Assembly (NCBI GenBank): GCA_004010275.1 | Contig: RBWT01000034.1 | Coordinates: 1 to 51,008 of the forward strand | Length of the DNA: 51,008 nt | Reading direction: 5' to 3' | Source: Streptomyces huasconensis | GTDB lineage: Bacteria > Actinomycetota > Actinomycetes > Streptomycetales > Streptomycetaceae | Part shown: piece after piece, positions 9,401 through 19,307 of the stretch | How positions within the stretch are numbered: the first letter of the stretch is position 1 | Layout: the number at the start of each line of letters is the position of its first letter | The notes under the pieces: model-generated | What the model was told of the DNA's origin: nothing | The model's database searches: none | The model's input: only the letters and a program-made list of their open reading frames with translations | Position numbers and translations under genes: made by a program

Positions 9401-9417
9401 TTACCTCCGCGGTAATC
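9401..9417. promoter_or_regulatory. Inverted repeat upstream of SnoaL-like gene
   Basis: ATTACC and GGTAAT are perfect 6-base arms with a 5-base centre, about 65 bases before the ATG at 9483. It is AT-rich against the local background and is a good candidate operator for a dimeric HTH regulator (TetR or MarR type). Confidence 0.5.
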
Positions 9418-9482
9418 GACCGTCCCCCCGCTCCCCGGCAGCATCGGCCCCATCAGCCGAGTCCGCAGCCGAGGAGAACCCC

Positions 9483-9932
9483 ATGACCGCCGAGCACGCC
9501 GCCGCCACCCCGCCTCCCGCCGCCGGCACCGCCGCACACACCCGCGCCGTCGTGCGGGAGTTCCTCGCGGCCCGCCTGGCCGGGGACCTGGACCGCCTCA
9601 CCGCCGTCTTCGCCGACGAGGTCGACTGGCTGCTCGCCGAGAACCCCGCCGTGCCGTGGATCAGGCCGCGCTCCACGGCCGCCGAGTGCGCCGCCCAGTT
9701 CACGGAGCTGATGGAGCACACCGTGCCCGAGGACGCGCGGGCCACCGTCGACGCCTTCCTCGTCGACGGCGCCGACGCGGTCCTCACGGGGCACGTCTCG
9801 GGCACCGTACGGGCCACCGGCAAGTCCTTCGCGGGGCCCTTCGCGCTGCGGCTCACCGTGGAGGACGGCCGGATCACCCGGCACCACCTCTACGAGAACA
9901 GCCTCTCGATAGCCGAGGCCTGCACCCCGTAG
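9483..9932 (+). CDS. SnoaL-like / NTF2-fold protein
   Basis: A 149-residue protein of the NTF2/SnoaL superfamily. ATG 9483 follows GAGGAG by about 7 bases. After a Pro/Ala-rich N-terminus, the sequence has the family pattern: HTRAVVREFLAARLAGDLDRL (first helix), FADEVDWLLAENP, WIRPRSTAAECAAQFTELM, and the strands VDGADAVLTGHVSGTVRATG and FALRLTVEDGRITRHHLYE. Members are small enzymes or binding proteins for polyketides, steroids or other hydrophobic molecules; nothing here fixes the ligand. It ends 14 bases from the convergent mfd stop. Confidence 0.8.
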   Translation: MTAEHAAATPPPAAGTAAHTRAVVREFLAARLAGDLDRLTAVFADEVDWLLAENPAVPWIRPRSTAAECAAQFTELMEHTVPEDARATVDAFLVDGADAVLTGHVSGTVRATGKSFAGPFALRLTVEDGRITRHHLYENSLSIAEACTP

Positions 9933-9946
9933 GCCCCGCCGCGGAG

Positions 9947-12900
9947 CTACGACCCGAGGATCGACGCCAGGAACTCCCCGACCCAGCCCAGCAGTTCACG
10001 CCCGACCAGCGGCTTGCCGCCGACCTTCGCGGTCTTGGGGCGCGGCACCAGGATCTGCTGGGCGTTCGCCCTGATGACCGTGCCGGGGTAGAGCCGCTTG
10101 AGCCGCAGCTCCTGCGACTCCCGCAGCTCCACGGGGGCGAAGCGGATGTTGGTGCCCTGGAGGACGATCTCGCCGACCCCGCAGGCCCGCGCCAGCATCC
10201 GCAGCCCCGCCACCAGCAGCAGGTTCTCCACCGGCTCCGGCAACTTGCCGTAGCGGTCGGTGAGTTCCTCGCGTACGGCCTTGACGTCCTCCTCCGTGGT
10301 GGCGGAGGCGATGGCGCGATACGCCTGCAGGCGCAGCCGCTCGCCGGGGGCGTAGTCGTGCGGGACGTGCGCGTCCACCGGCAGCTCGATCTTGACCTCC
10401 AGCGGCGGCTCCTCCTCCACGCCGCCCTCCAGCGAGGCGCGGTAGTCGGCCACGGCCTCGCCGACCATCCGTACGTACAGGTCGAAGCCGACGCCCGCGA
10501 TGTGCCCGGACTGCTCGCCGCCGAGCAGGTTGCCGGCGCCGCGGATCTCCAGGTCCTTCATCGCCACGTACATGCCCGCGCCCATCTCGGTGTGCTGGGC
10601 GATGGTCGCGAGCCGCTCGTGGGCGGTCTCGGTGAGCGGCTTCTCCGGCGGGTAGAGGAAGTACGCGTAGCCGCGCTCGCGGCCACGGCCGACGCGGCCG
10701 CGCAGCTGGTGCAGCTGGGAGAGGCCGAAGTTGTCGCCGCGCTCCACGATCAGCGTGTTGGCGTTGGAGATGTCGATGCCGGACTCGACGATCGTCGTCG
10801 AGACGAGCACGTCGAACTTCTTCTCCCAGAAGTCCACCACGACCTGTTCCAGGGCCTGTTCGGTCATCTGGCCGTGGGCGATCGCGATACGGGCCTCGGG
10901 CACGATGTCGCGCAGCCGTGCCGCCGCGCGGTCGATCGACTCGACGCGGTTGTGGATGTAGAAGACCTGGCCCTCGCGCAGCAGTTCGCGGCGGACCGCC
11001 GCGCCGATCTGCTTCTCCTCGTAGGGGCCGACGAAGGTGAGCACCGGGTGGCGCTCCTCGGGCGGCGTGGTGATCGTCGACATCTCGCGGATGCCGGTGA
11101 CCGCCATTTCGAGCGTACGGGGGATGGGGGTCGCGGACATGGTCAGCACGTCGACGTTGGCGCGGAGCTTCTTCAGCTGCTCCTTGTGTTCGACGCCGAA
11201 GCGCTGCTCCTCGTCGACGATGACCAGGCCCAGGTCCTTGAACTTGGTCTCGGAGGAGAACAGGCGGTGGGTGCCGATGACGATGTCCACCGAGCCGTCC
11301 CGCAGCCCTTCGAGCGTCGCCTTCGACTCGGTCTCCGTCTGGAAGCGGCTGAGCGCCTTCACGCTGACCGGGAACTGCGAGTACCGCTCGGAGAACGTGC
11401 CGAAGTGCTGCTGCACCAGCAGTGTCGTCGGTACGAGGACGGCGACCTGCTTGCCGTCCTGCACCGCCTTGAAGGCCGCGCGGACCGCGATCTCCGTCTT
11501 GCCGTAGCCGACGTCGCCGCAGATCAGGCGGTCCATCGGGACCGTCTTCTCCATGTCCTCCTTGACCTCGGCGATCGTGGTGAGCTGGTCGGGCGTCTCC
11601 GCGTACGGGAAGGCGTCCTCCAGCTCGCGCTGCCAGGGCGTGTCGGGGGCGAAGGCGTGGCCGGGGGCGGCCATGCGGGCGGAGTACAGCTTGATGAGGT
11701 CGGCGGCGATCTCCTTGACCGCCTTCTTCGCGCGCGCCTTGGTCTTCGTCCAGTCGGCGCCGCCCAGCCGGTGCAGGGTGGGGGCCTCGCCGCCGACGTA
11801 CTTGGTGATCTGCTCCAGCTGGTCGGTGGGGATGTAGAGGCGGTCGCCCGGCTGGCCGCGCTTGGCGGGGGCGTACTCCACGACCAGGTACTCGCGGGTG
11901 GCGCCCTGCACGGTGCGCTGCACCATCTCGATGTAGCGGCCGACGCCGTGCTGCTCGTGGACGATGTAGTCGCCGGCCTCCAGGGTCAGCGGGTCGATCG
12001 TCTTGCGGCGCCGCGCCGGCATCCTCTGGCCGTCCTTGCCGGCCGCCTTCTGGCCGGACAGGTCGGTCTCGGTGAGGACGGCGAGCTTCAGCGCGGGGTC
12101 GACGAAGCCGTAGTCGATCGAGCCGCAGGAGACGTGCACCAGCGACGGCGTCAGCTCGGTGAGGTCGCCGTCCAGGCGGGCCGCGATGCCCTCGCCGCCG
12201 AGGACCTCGACGGTACGGGCGGCGGGGCCGTGGCCCTCGGTGACATAGACGGTCCGCCAGCCGTCGGCGAGCCAGCCCTTGGTGTCGGCCAGCGCCTTCG
12301 CGGTGTCGCCGCGGTAGGACTCCGGGGCGTGCATGCCGAGCTTGAGGGTGTCGTCGTCCAGCTCGTCGTCGGCGGCGAACGGCGACACCGACCACCACAT
12401 CATCCCGAGGTCGCGCGCGTGGTCGCGACGTCCGCGATGCCCCAGAGCGACGCCGCGCCCACGTCGATCGGGGCGTCGCCGCCCCCGGCCGTCGCCGCCC
12501 AGCTGGCCTGCAGGAACTCCTGCGACGTCGCCACCAGGTCCGCCGCGCGGGTGCGCACCGCTCCGGGTCGCAGACCACCGCCATGCTGTTCTTCGGCATG
12601 ACGTCGAGCAGCAGCTCCATCTCGTCCACCAGGACCGGGGCGAGGGACTCCATGCCCTCGACCGCGATGCCCTCGGCGATCTTGCCGAGCAGCTCGCCCA
12701 GCTCCGGGTGCTGCTCGGCGAGGGCCGCGGCCCGCTGCCGTACGTCGTCGGTGAGCAGCAGCTCGCGGCAGGGCGGTGCCCACAGGCCGTGCTCGGCGAC
12801 CTCCAGGGAGCGCTGGTCGGCGACCTTGAAGTAGCGGATCTCCTCGACGTCGTCGCCCCAGAACTCGACGCGCAGCGGGTGTTCCTCGGTCGGCGGGAAC

Positions 12901-13475
12901 ACGTCGAGGATGCCGCCGCGCACGGCGAACTCGCCGCGCTTCTCGACCAGTTCGACCCGGGAGTACGCGGCTGCGGCGAGCGCCTCGACGACCGTGTTCA
13001 GGTCGGTGGTCTCACCGGAGCGCAGGGCCACCGGCTCCAGGTCGCCGAGGCCCTTGACCTGGGGCTGGAGCACCGAGCGGACCGGGGCGACGACGACGGA
13101 GACCGGGCCGGTCTCGGGGTCGTCCGGGCGGGGGTGCGCGAGGCGCCGCAGGACGGCGAGGCGGCGGCCGACCGTGTCGGAGCGGGGCGAGAGGCGCTCG
13201 TGCGGGAGGGTCTCCCAGGACGGGTAGTCCACGACACCGTCCGGCGGCAGGATCGTGCGCAGCGCCGCGGCCAGGTCCTCCGCCTCGCGGCCCGTGGCCG
13301 TCACGGCGAGGACGGGCCGGCCGGCCTCACGGGCCAGCGCCGCCACCACGAAGGGGCGCGCGGCGGGCGGGCCGACCAGGTCGACGTGGGTGCGGTTGCC
13401 GTCGGTGGCGGCCTTGACCGCCTCGGCGAGTGCCGAGTCCTTGACGACAGCGTCGAGCAGACCGTGCAGGCTCAT
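9947..13475 (-). CDS. mfd: Transcription-repair coupling factor Mfd (frameshifted)
   Basis: Mfd removes RNA polymerase stalled at lesions and recruits UvrA. The reconstructed length is about 1176 residues, normal for the family. From ATG 13475 (MSLHGLLDAVV) the UvrB-homology module follows (YPSWETLPHERLSPRSD; FPPTEEHPLRVEFWGDDVEEIRYF). The RNAP-interaction domain contains LEAGDYIVHEQHGVGRY. Helicase motifs are intact: GDVGYGKTEIAVRAAFK (Walker A), DEEQRFGVEHKE, SATPIPRTL, VSTTIVESGID and HQLRGRVGRG. The C-terminal TRCF domain closes with LASILGS. Two frame changes (near 12560, after VVCDPER, and near 12425, after SLWGIADV) break the frame in the poorly conserved middle; single-base errors are the simple explanation because every motif on both sides is intact. 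Confidence 0.93.
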
Positions 13476-13562
13476 GGAAGGCTTTCCGTCCAGGTACCGG
13501 GATGACCGGAGTGGGTGGGCAACGCGAACCACCCGGCACGTCGCACGGGCCGGGGGCCTCCA

Positions 13563-13833
13563 GCGTACGACTCCGGGCCGTCGGACGCGGGCCGGTCGCT
13601 CCGGGCGCGTATGCCTCCGGGGTGGCGGGGGCGGTCGGTCGCTCCGGGTCCATGCGGCTCCAGGCGGCCGGCAGGCCCGGGTGCGTACGCCTCCGGGGCG
13701 GCGGGCATGGGCGGGGGTGACTTTGGCACGTACGGCTCTGGGGCGCCACGCGCGGGCCGATCGCTCCGGGCACGTACAACTCCGGGGTGGCCGGTATGGG
13801 CGGGGGTGACCATGGCGCGTACGACTCCGGGGG
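13563..13833. repeat. Imperfect tandem repeat (about 45 bp) in the mfd-DUF2079 spacer
   Basis: The 580-bp spacer 13476-14055 holds no recognised gene. Boxes of the form GYGTAYGNCTCCGGG start near 13563, 13607, 13649 (degenerate), 13683, 13727, 13771 and 13817, a spacing of 43-45 bases with one 33-base step. Between some boxes the sequence GGGCGGGGGTGAC is also repeated. On the minus strand the boxes would encode PEAYAPG-like peptides every 15 residues, but the period slips out of frame. The rest of the spacer (13834-14055) is GC-rich with no clear signal. Confidence 0.6.
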
Positions 13834-14055
13834 GGGGCGGCGCGGCTCGGTCGGCGCGGGGTGGCGCCCCGGGCGGACCCGTCCGACCTGCCCGGCGGTC
13901 AGCCGCACGGCAACGAAGAGCCGCCCGCCGAACCGGCACGCCACCTGGCGCACAATGTTCCGAAACCCCCCGGGGGCCGAGTGAACCCCCGGGGGAACGA
14001 ACGAACATCGGGGCTGATCGCTGCCACGGCCCCCCGCCGACCAGAAAGCCACCCC

Positions 14056-15963
14056 ATGCCCGGAGCCAAGCCCGACGCCCCCGCACTGGAGCGCGGCGAC
14101 GAGCTCATACCGTCGCGGGACCAGACCCCGCCCGCCCCCCGCTCAAGGGGCCACGGCGTCTGGGACCGCGTCCCGTATCTCCTCGCGGCGGCGTTGTTCC
14201 TCGCCTACGCCGTGCTGTCCGTCAGCCGGTACCGCCGTATGGAGAGCCGTTCCTGGGACCTCGGGATCTTCGAGCAGGCCGTGCGGGCCTACGCGCACCT
14301 CCAAGTGCCGGTCGCCGACCTCAAGGGGCCCGGCGCCAACATCCTCGGCGACCACTTCAGCCCCGTCACGGCGCTCCTCGCGCCCGCCTACCGCCTCTTC
14401 CCCTCCCCCGTCACGCTGCTCGTCGCACAGGCCCTGCTCTTCGCCGTCTCCGCCATCCCCGTCACGCGCGCGGCGACCCGGCTGCTGGGGCGCGCCTCGG
14501 GCCTCGCGGTGGGCATCGCGTACGGACTGTCCTGGGGCATCCAGCGCGCCGCCGACTTCGACTTCCACGAGATCTGCTTCGCCGTACCGCTGATCGCGTT
14601 CTCCCTGGAAGCCCTGCTGCGGCAGCGCTGGCGGGCCGCGCTGCTGTGGGCGCTGCCGCTGGTCCTCGTCAAGGAGGACCTCGGCGAGATGCTCGCCGCC
14701 ATCGGCCTGGTGGTGGCCCTGCGGGCCCGCCGCCCGCACCCGAAGGCCGTGCCCTACGCCCTCGGCGTCGCCGCGTTCGGGGCCGCCGCCGCCGTCGTCA
14801 CGCTCACCCTGATCATCCCGGCCTTCAACTCGGTCGGCGCGTACGACTACTGGGACAAGGTCGGCGAGGGCGGCGCGGCCGCCGGGGCGTTCGGCGGGCT
14901 CGACACCAAGCTGCGCACCCTCGCCTGGCTGCTGATCCCCACCACCGGGCTGCTCGCCCTGCGCTCGCCGCTGCTGATCGTCGCGCTGCCCACGCTCGGC
15001 TGGCGCTTCCTGTCGGCCGACGACCACTACTGGGGCACCGACTGGCACTACAGCGCCGTCCTGATGCCGGTGGTCATGCTGGCCCTCGTCGACGCCGTCG
15101 ACATCTTCCGCCGCAGTGGGCGGCCGTGGCTGCGCGAGTACGCCGACCGGCTGCCGGCCTGCGCCGCCGCCGCCGCGCTGGCCCTGACGACGTCGCTGCC
15201 GCTGGCGGGCCTCACCGAGGCGAAGACGTACGAGAAGAGCGGGCAGGTCGCGGCGGTGGAACGGATGCTGGAGCGGATTCCGGACGGCGCCACCGTCGAG
15301 GCGAACATAGGGCCCATCAGCCGGCTCACCTCCCGCGCCCGCGTCTTCTGGGTGGGCGCGGCCCGCCCCGTCGTCCCGAAGTACCTCGCCCTCGACATCC
15401 GCTCCGGCTGGACGAAGGACCCCGTCGCGTACGCGGAGAAACTGCACCCGGGCGCCGATTACGTCGCCGAGGACACCGCCTACGGGTACGTGCTGCTGCG
15501 CAGGCGGAGAGGCGGGCGGGCCCCGGAGGACAGCTGTCCCCCGGGGCCGCCCGGCTTTCCTCCGCACCCCCGTGGCGGTGGCTATTCGGTGGCGATGGCG
15601 TTCAGGACGTTCATGCGGCCCGCCCGGAAGGCCGGGACCAGCGCCGCGAACAGGCCCACGAACGCCGACCCGACAAAGACCCCGATGATCGTCGACCAGG
15701 GGATCTCCAGGACCTTCAGGCCCTCCAGGGCCAGCAGCTTCTGCGCCGTCGCCCCCCAGCCCATCCCGAGTCCGAGGCCGAGCAGCGCGCCGAAGAGGGC
15801 GATGACCACCGACTCCAGGCGGATCATGCGGCGCAGCTGGCGGCGCGAGAGGCCGATGGCCCGCATCAGGCCGATCTCCCGGGTGCGCTCGACGACCGAC
15901 AGGGCGAGGGTGTTCACCACACCGAGGATCGCCACGATGATCGCGAGGCCCAGCAGGCCGTAG
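14056..15963 (+). CDS. DUF2079 polytopic membrane protein (stop codon apparently lost)
   Basis: A membrane protein with about 10-12 predicted helices. The DUF2079 signature is clear: SRSWDLGIFEQAVRAY, then ILGDHFSPVTALLAPAY, then SWGIQRAADFDFHEICFAV and FLSADDHYWGTDWHYSA. The family is related in layout to GT-C type glycosyltransferases, but its activity is unproven. Recognisable sequence ends at about 15512 (AYGYVLLRRR), just before a strong hairpin at 15519-15548. No stop is found in any frame there, and the chosen frame stays open to 15963, running antisense into the ABC permease gene. The true end is almost certainly before the hairpin, with a stop removed by a sequencing error. ATG 14056 is taken as start; its ribosome site is weak. 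Confidence 0.75.
   Translation: MPGAKPDAPALERGDELIPSRDQTPPAPRSRGHGVWDRVPYLLAAALFLAYAVLSVSRYRRMESRSWDLGIFEQAVRAYAHLQVPVADLKGPGANILGDHFSPVTALLAPAYRLFPSPVTLLVAQALLFAVSAIPVTRAATRLLGRASGLAVGIAYGLSWGIQRAADFDFHEICFAVPLIAFSLEALLRQRWRAALLWALPLVLVKEDLGEMLAAIGLVVALRARRPHPKAVPYALGVAAFGAAAAVVTLTLIIPAFNSVGAYDYWDKVGEGGAAAGAFGGLDTKLRTLAWLLIPTTGLLALRSPLLIVALPTLGWRFLSADDHYWGTDWHYSAVLMPVVMLALVDAVDIFRRSGRPWLREYADRLPACAAAAALALTTSLPLAGLTEAKTYEKSGQVAAVERMLERIPDGATVEANIGPISRLTSRARVFWVGAARPVVPKYLALDIRSGWTKDPVAYAEKLHPGADYVAEDTAYGYVLLRRRRGGRAPEDSCPPGPPGFPPHPRGGGYSVAMAFRTFMRPARKAGTSAANRPTNADPTKTPMIVDQGISRTFRPSRASSFCAVAPQPIPSPRPSSAPKRAMTTDSRRIMRRSWRRERPMARIRPISRVRSTTDRARVFTTPRIATMIARPSRP
15519..15548 (+). terminator. Hairpin after DUF2079 gene
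   Basis: A 15-base inverted repeat with one mismatch, centred at 15533/15534 (GGCCCCGG, then GGACAG / CTGTCC, then CCGGGGCC). It lies between the convergent DUF2079 and permease genes and probably terminates both. There is no T-tract, as is usual in Streptomyces. Confidence 0.65.
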
Positions 15964-18163
15964 ACCATGTTCAGCATCTGGCCGACCTGGTCCTTCAGGG
16001 TCTGCTTGAAGTCGGTCTGGTCCATGACCTCGTACTGCGGGTAGGTGGCCAGGGACTTCTTGAGCGCCGCGTACGCCTTGTCCTGCTGTCCGGCGGCCGC
16101 CTCGGCGAGCACCATCTCGGTGAGCGGCATCCGGTCGGCGGGCACGTACCGCTGCGCGGTGGCGATGGCGGTGTACATCGCGCCCTTTTCCAGGGAGCCG
16201 TCGTCGGAGGTGATCGCCGCCAGCTTCAGCTCACCGGTGCGGCCGTCGTCGAAGGCGACCTTCAGCGTGTCGCCGACCTTCAGACGGTGCTTGTCGGCGA
16301 ATTCCTCGCCCACGGACATGGCGTCCTTGCCGTACGCGGCCGACACATCACCGGAGACGGCCTCGCGGCGCAGGTCCTTGACGTAGGTCGGGTCGGTGGC
16401 GCTGAGGCCCGCACCCTTGGTGACCTTGCCGTCGGGGGTGGTGATGTCGGCCCCGACGTCCTTGTAGCGGCTGAAGTGGTCGACACCCGGCGTCTTGGTG
16501 AGGGCCCGCTCGGCCTCGGCCGTGAGCCCGCCCTTGCCCTGGACGATGAAGTCCGCACCGACCGACTTGTCCAGCTCGTCCGTGGCCGAGGCGACCATCG
16601 AGGAGCCCACCACGGAGAGGCAGGCGACCAGCGCGAGGCCGATCATCAGGGCCGCGCCGGTGGCGCCGGTGCGGCGCGGGTTGCGCAGGGCGTTGCGCTC
16701 GGCCATCCGCCCGACCGGGCCGAACGCCCGCAGCAGCACCGCGCTGATGACGCGGACGACACCGGAGGCGAGCACCGGGCCGATGACGACGAACCCGACG
16801 AGGGTCAGGACGATCCCGCCGCCCAGGAGCAGCGAGCCGTCCTTGGCCTGGTCGGCCTGGCCCGCGGCGTAGAGGCCGAGGCCGCCGACGCCGGTGAGGA
16901 CCAGGCCGATGACGGCGCGCAGCACGCTCGCCCGGCCGTCCGCCGGGGTGCCCGCGTCGCGCAGGGCGGCCATCGGGGAGACCTTGCCGGCTCGCCGTGC
17001 GGGGAGGTAGGCGGCGAAGACGGTGACGAGGATGCCGAGGGCCATGCCGACGACGGGGGTCGTCCAGGCGACGGTGAGGTCACCGGTGGACAGTTCCATG
17101 CCCATGCCGGACATGAGCTTCATCAGACCGACGGCGAGGCCGATGCCCGCGCCGACACCGAGGACGGAGCCGAAGACGCCGAGCAGCAGCGCCTCGACGA
17201 GCACGGAGCGGTTGACCTGCTTGCGGCTCGAGCCGATGGCGCGCATCAGGCCGATCTCGCGGGTGCGCTGGGCGACCAGCATCGAGAAGGTGTTGATGAT
17301 CAGGAAGATGCCGACGAGGAAGGCGATCCCGGCGAAGCCGAGCATCGCGTACTTCATGACGTCCATGAAGCTGCCGACCGCCTTGCGGTTCTCGTCCGCG
17401 CTCTCCTTCTGCGTGCGGATGTCGTACGCGGACGCGCCGGCCTTGTCCACGGCGGCCGCGACGTTCGCCTTGAGCCGGGTGTCGCTCACCCCCGCGTCGG
17501 CGGTGACGTTGACGTGCGTGAACCGGCCGGTGGCACCCAGCAGTTCACGCTGGGCGGTGGCGGTGTCGAAGTAGACGATCGCGGCGCCGGGGTTGGTCAC
17601 CTTGAAGGCGGCGATGCCGGAGATTTTCGCGGTGTGGTCGCCGGTGGCGGCGATGGTGCGCAGCTCGTCGCCGATCTTGAGGTCGTGCTTGTCGGCGGTG
17701 TCGGCGTCGATCATCACCTCGGTGGGCCCGCGCGGGGAGTGCCCCGCGGTGATGTCCATCGAACGCAGGTCGTTGCGCGTCCAGTTGCCGGCGATGGTCG
17801 GGCCGCCGTTGGTGGGGCCCAGGTTCTTGTTGTCGGAGTCGACGACGGTCACGCTCGGCTGGCGACGGCGCCCTCGGCGGACTTGGCGCCCGCCGCCTTC
17901 CCGGCCGCCTCGACGACGGAGGCGGGCATCGACTCGGGCCTGCCGCTGCGGGGCGCCTCCCCCGGGTCCTCGGCGGACTTCGGCGAGACCGTGACATCGG
18001 CCGAGGTCGCCGCGAAGAGCTTGTCGAAGGTGGTGCTCATCGTGTCGGAGAAGACGAGCGTGCCGCACACGAACGCCACGGACAGGACGACGGCCACGGC
18101 GGAGAGCGCCATGCGGCCCTTGTGCGCGAAGAAGTTGCGCATCGAGGTCTTGAGGACGGTCAT
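15582..18163 (-). CDS. ABC transporter permease, FtsX/MacB type (frameshifted)
   Basis: A permease of about 860 residues with the duplicated FtsX layout: a first membrane helix (ALSAVAVVLSVAFVCGTLVF), a large extracellular MacB-like periplasmic-core domain, three helices ending in the coupling segment RTREIGLMRAIGSSRKQV, a middle pair of helices, a second extracellular domain, and a second coupling segment RTREIGLMRAIGLSRRQL before the last helices. ATG 18163 overlaps the ATPase stop (ATGA), so the two are translationally coupled. One frame change near 17858 (after EGAVASR) separates the first about 100 residues from the rest; it is one missing base. Related actinobacterial pairs export antimicrobial peptides, lipids or lipoproteins; the substrate here is not evident. 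Confidence 0.88.
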
Positions 18164-18948
18164 GACGTGCGCCCCCGCGCGTCGAAGGACTTCATGCGGT
18201 CCAGGACCTGGTCGGCGGTGGGGCTGTACATCTCGTCGACGATCCGGCCGTCGGCGAGGTACAGCACCCGGTCCGCGTACGAGGCGGCGACCGGGTCGTG
18301 CGTGACCATCACGATGGTCTGGCCGAGGTCGGTCACCGACCGCCGCAGGAAGCCCAACACCTCCGCCCCGGCACGGGAGTCGAGGTTGCCGGTCGGCTCG
18401 TCCCCGAAGATGATCTCGGGCCGCGAGGCGAGCGCGCGGGCCACCGCGACGCGCTGCTGCTGACCGCCGGACAGCTCGGTCGGGCGGTGCTTGAGGCGTC
18501 CGGCGAGGCCGACGGTCTCCACGACCTGGTCGAGCCAGGCACGGTCGGGCTTGCGGCCCGCTATGTCCATCGGGAGCGTGATGTTCTCCAGGGCGTTGAG
18601 CGTCGGGAGGAGGTTGAACGCCTGGAAGATGAAGCCGACCCGGTCCCGGCGCAGCCGCGTCAGCTTCTTGTCCTTCAGACCGGTGCTCTCGGTGTCGTCC
18701 AGAAAGATCTGCCCGCTGCTGACCGTGTCGAGGCCCGCGAGGCAGTGCATCAGGGTGGACTTGCCGGAGCCGGAGGGGCCCATGATCGCGGTGAACTGCC
18801 CGCGGGCGATGTCCACGTCGATCCCGTCGAGCGCGACGACGCGAGTCTCCCCGGAGCCGTACGCCTTCACTACTTGGCGCGCCCGTGCCGCCACGGCCGT
18901 ACGCCCTCCAGTGCCCCCGTGCCTGGGTGTGGTCACAGCCGTTGTCAC
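18160..18948 (-). CDS. ABC transporter ATP-binding protein, MacB/LolD type
   Basis: A 262-residue ATPase for the neighbouring permease. Walker A is GPSGSGKST, the Q-loop is FIFQAFNLLPTLNALEN, the signature is LSGGQQQRVAVARAL, and Walker B with catalytic Glu is IIFGDEPTGNLDSRAG; the H-loop His is in VMVTHDP. The N-terminal extension of about 25 residues is typical of Streptomyces members. It is the first gene of the operon and faces the MFS exporter across a spacer rich in palindromes. Confidence 0.92.
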   Translation of the reverse strand: MTTAVTTPRHGGTGGRTAVAARARQVVKAYGSGETRVVALDGIDVDIARGQFTAIMGPSGSGKSTLMHCLAGLDTVSSGQIFLDDTESTGLKDKKLTRLRRDRVGFIFQAFNLLPTLNALENITLPMDIAGRKPDRAWLDQVVETVGLAGRLKHRPTELSGGQQQRVAVARALASRPEIIFGDEPTGNLDSRAGAEVLGFLRRSVTDLGQTIVMVTHDPVAASYADRVLYLADGRIVDEMYSPTADQVLDRMKSFDARGRTS

Positions 18949-19307
18949 GGTAAGTCTCCTATGTCGGTCAAGCGAAGAGCAGATGCGTTCGACGTGCGAA
19001 CGAGTCCGGTGTCGTGGTCGAGTCTGGTGTCCCGACGGGGTGCTGCGCGCTGGTGCTCGGCGCAGTCTTTTCCGGGGGAAAACCCCACCCCCGCTCGTGC
19101 GGTGCGCCGTAAAGCAAATCTAAGGAGCGCCCCGGGCCCGCTCATCCTCCGCCGGGACGAACCCTCCCCGGTCCGTAGTACGGAGGTTCCCCTAGGGGAT
19201 CTCCACCCGCCGGTGGAGATCGACTCAGGGTTGCCTCCACCCTCCCCTCCACCCCCGACGAGTGGGATGGTGGCCCGCAGCAACCGGTGCAGGGGGAGAG
19301 GACCGCC
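18949..19307. promoter_or_regulatory. Divergent ABC/MFS spacer with three adjacent palindromes
   Basis: This 359-bp spacer has no gene. Three inverted repeats follow one another: TCCGTAGTACGGA (19172-19184), TCCCCTAGGGGA (19188-19199), and GATCTCCACC-CGCC-GGTGGAGATC (19198-19221, perfect 10-base arms). They lie about 90-135 bases before the MFS start and are good candidate operators for one or more regulators of the two transporters. No regulator gene sits immediately beside them. Confidence 0.55.

Noticed and set aside
9656..12601. Long plus-strand frame over mfd
   Set aside because: Mirror of mfd codons; no start signal or family match.
13472..14086. A definite gene for the minus-strand repeat peptide before mfd
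   Set aside because: The repeat slips frame, no clear start exists and the upstream half overlaps the DUF2079 gene; kept only as a finding.
13515..18305. A 1596-codon open frame on the plus strand
   Set aside because: It is a frame open by high GC, antisense to the ABC permease; no family motif, and codon use fits the opposite strand.
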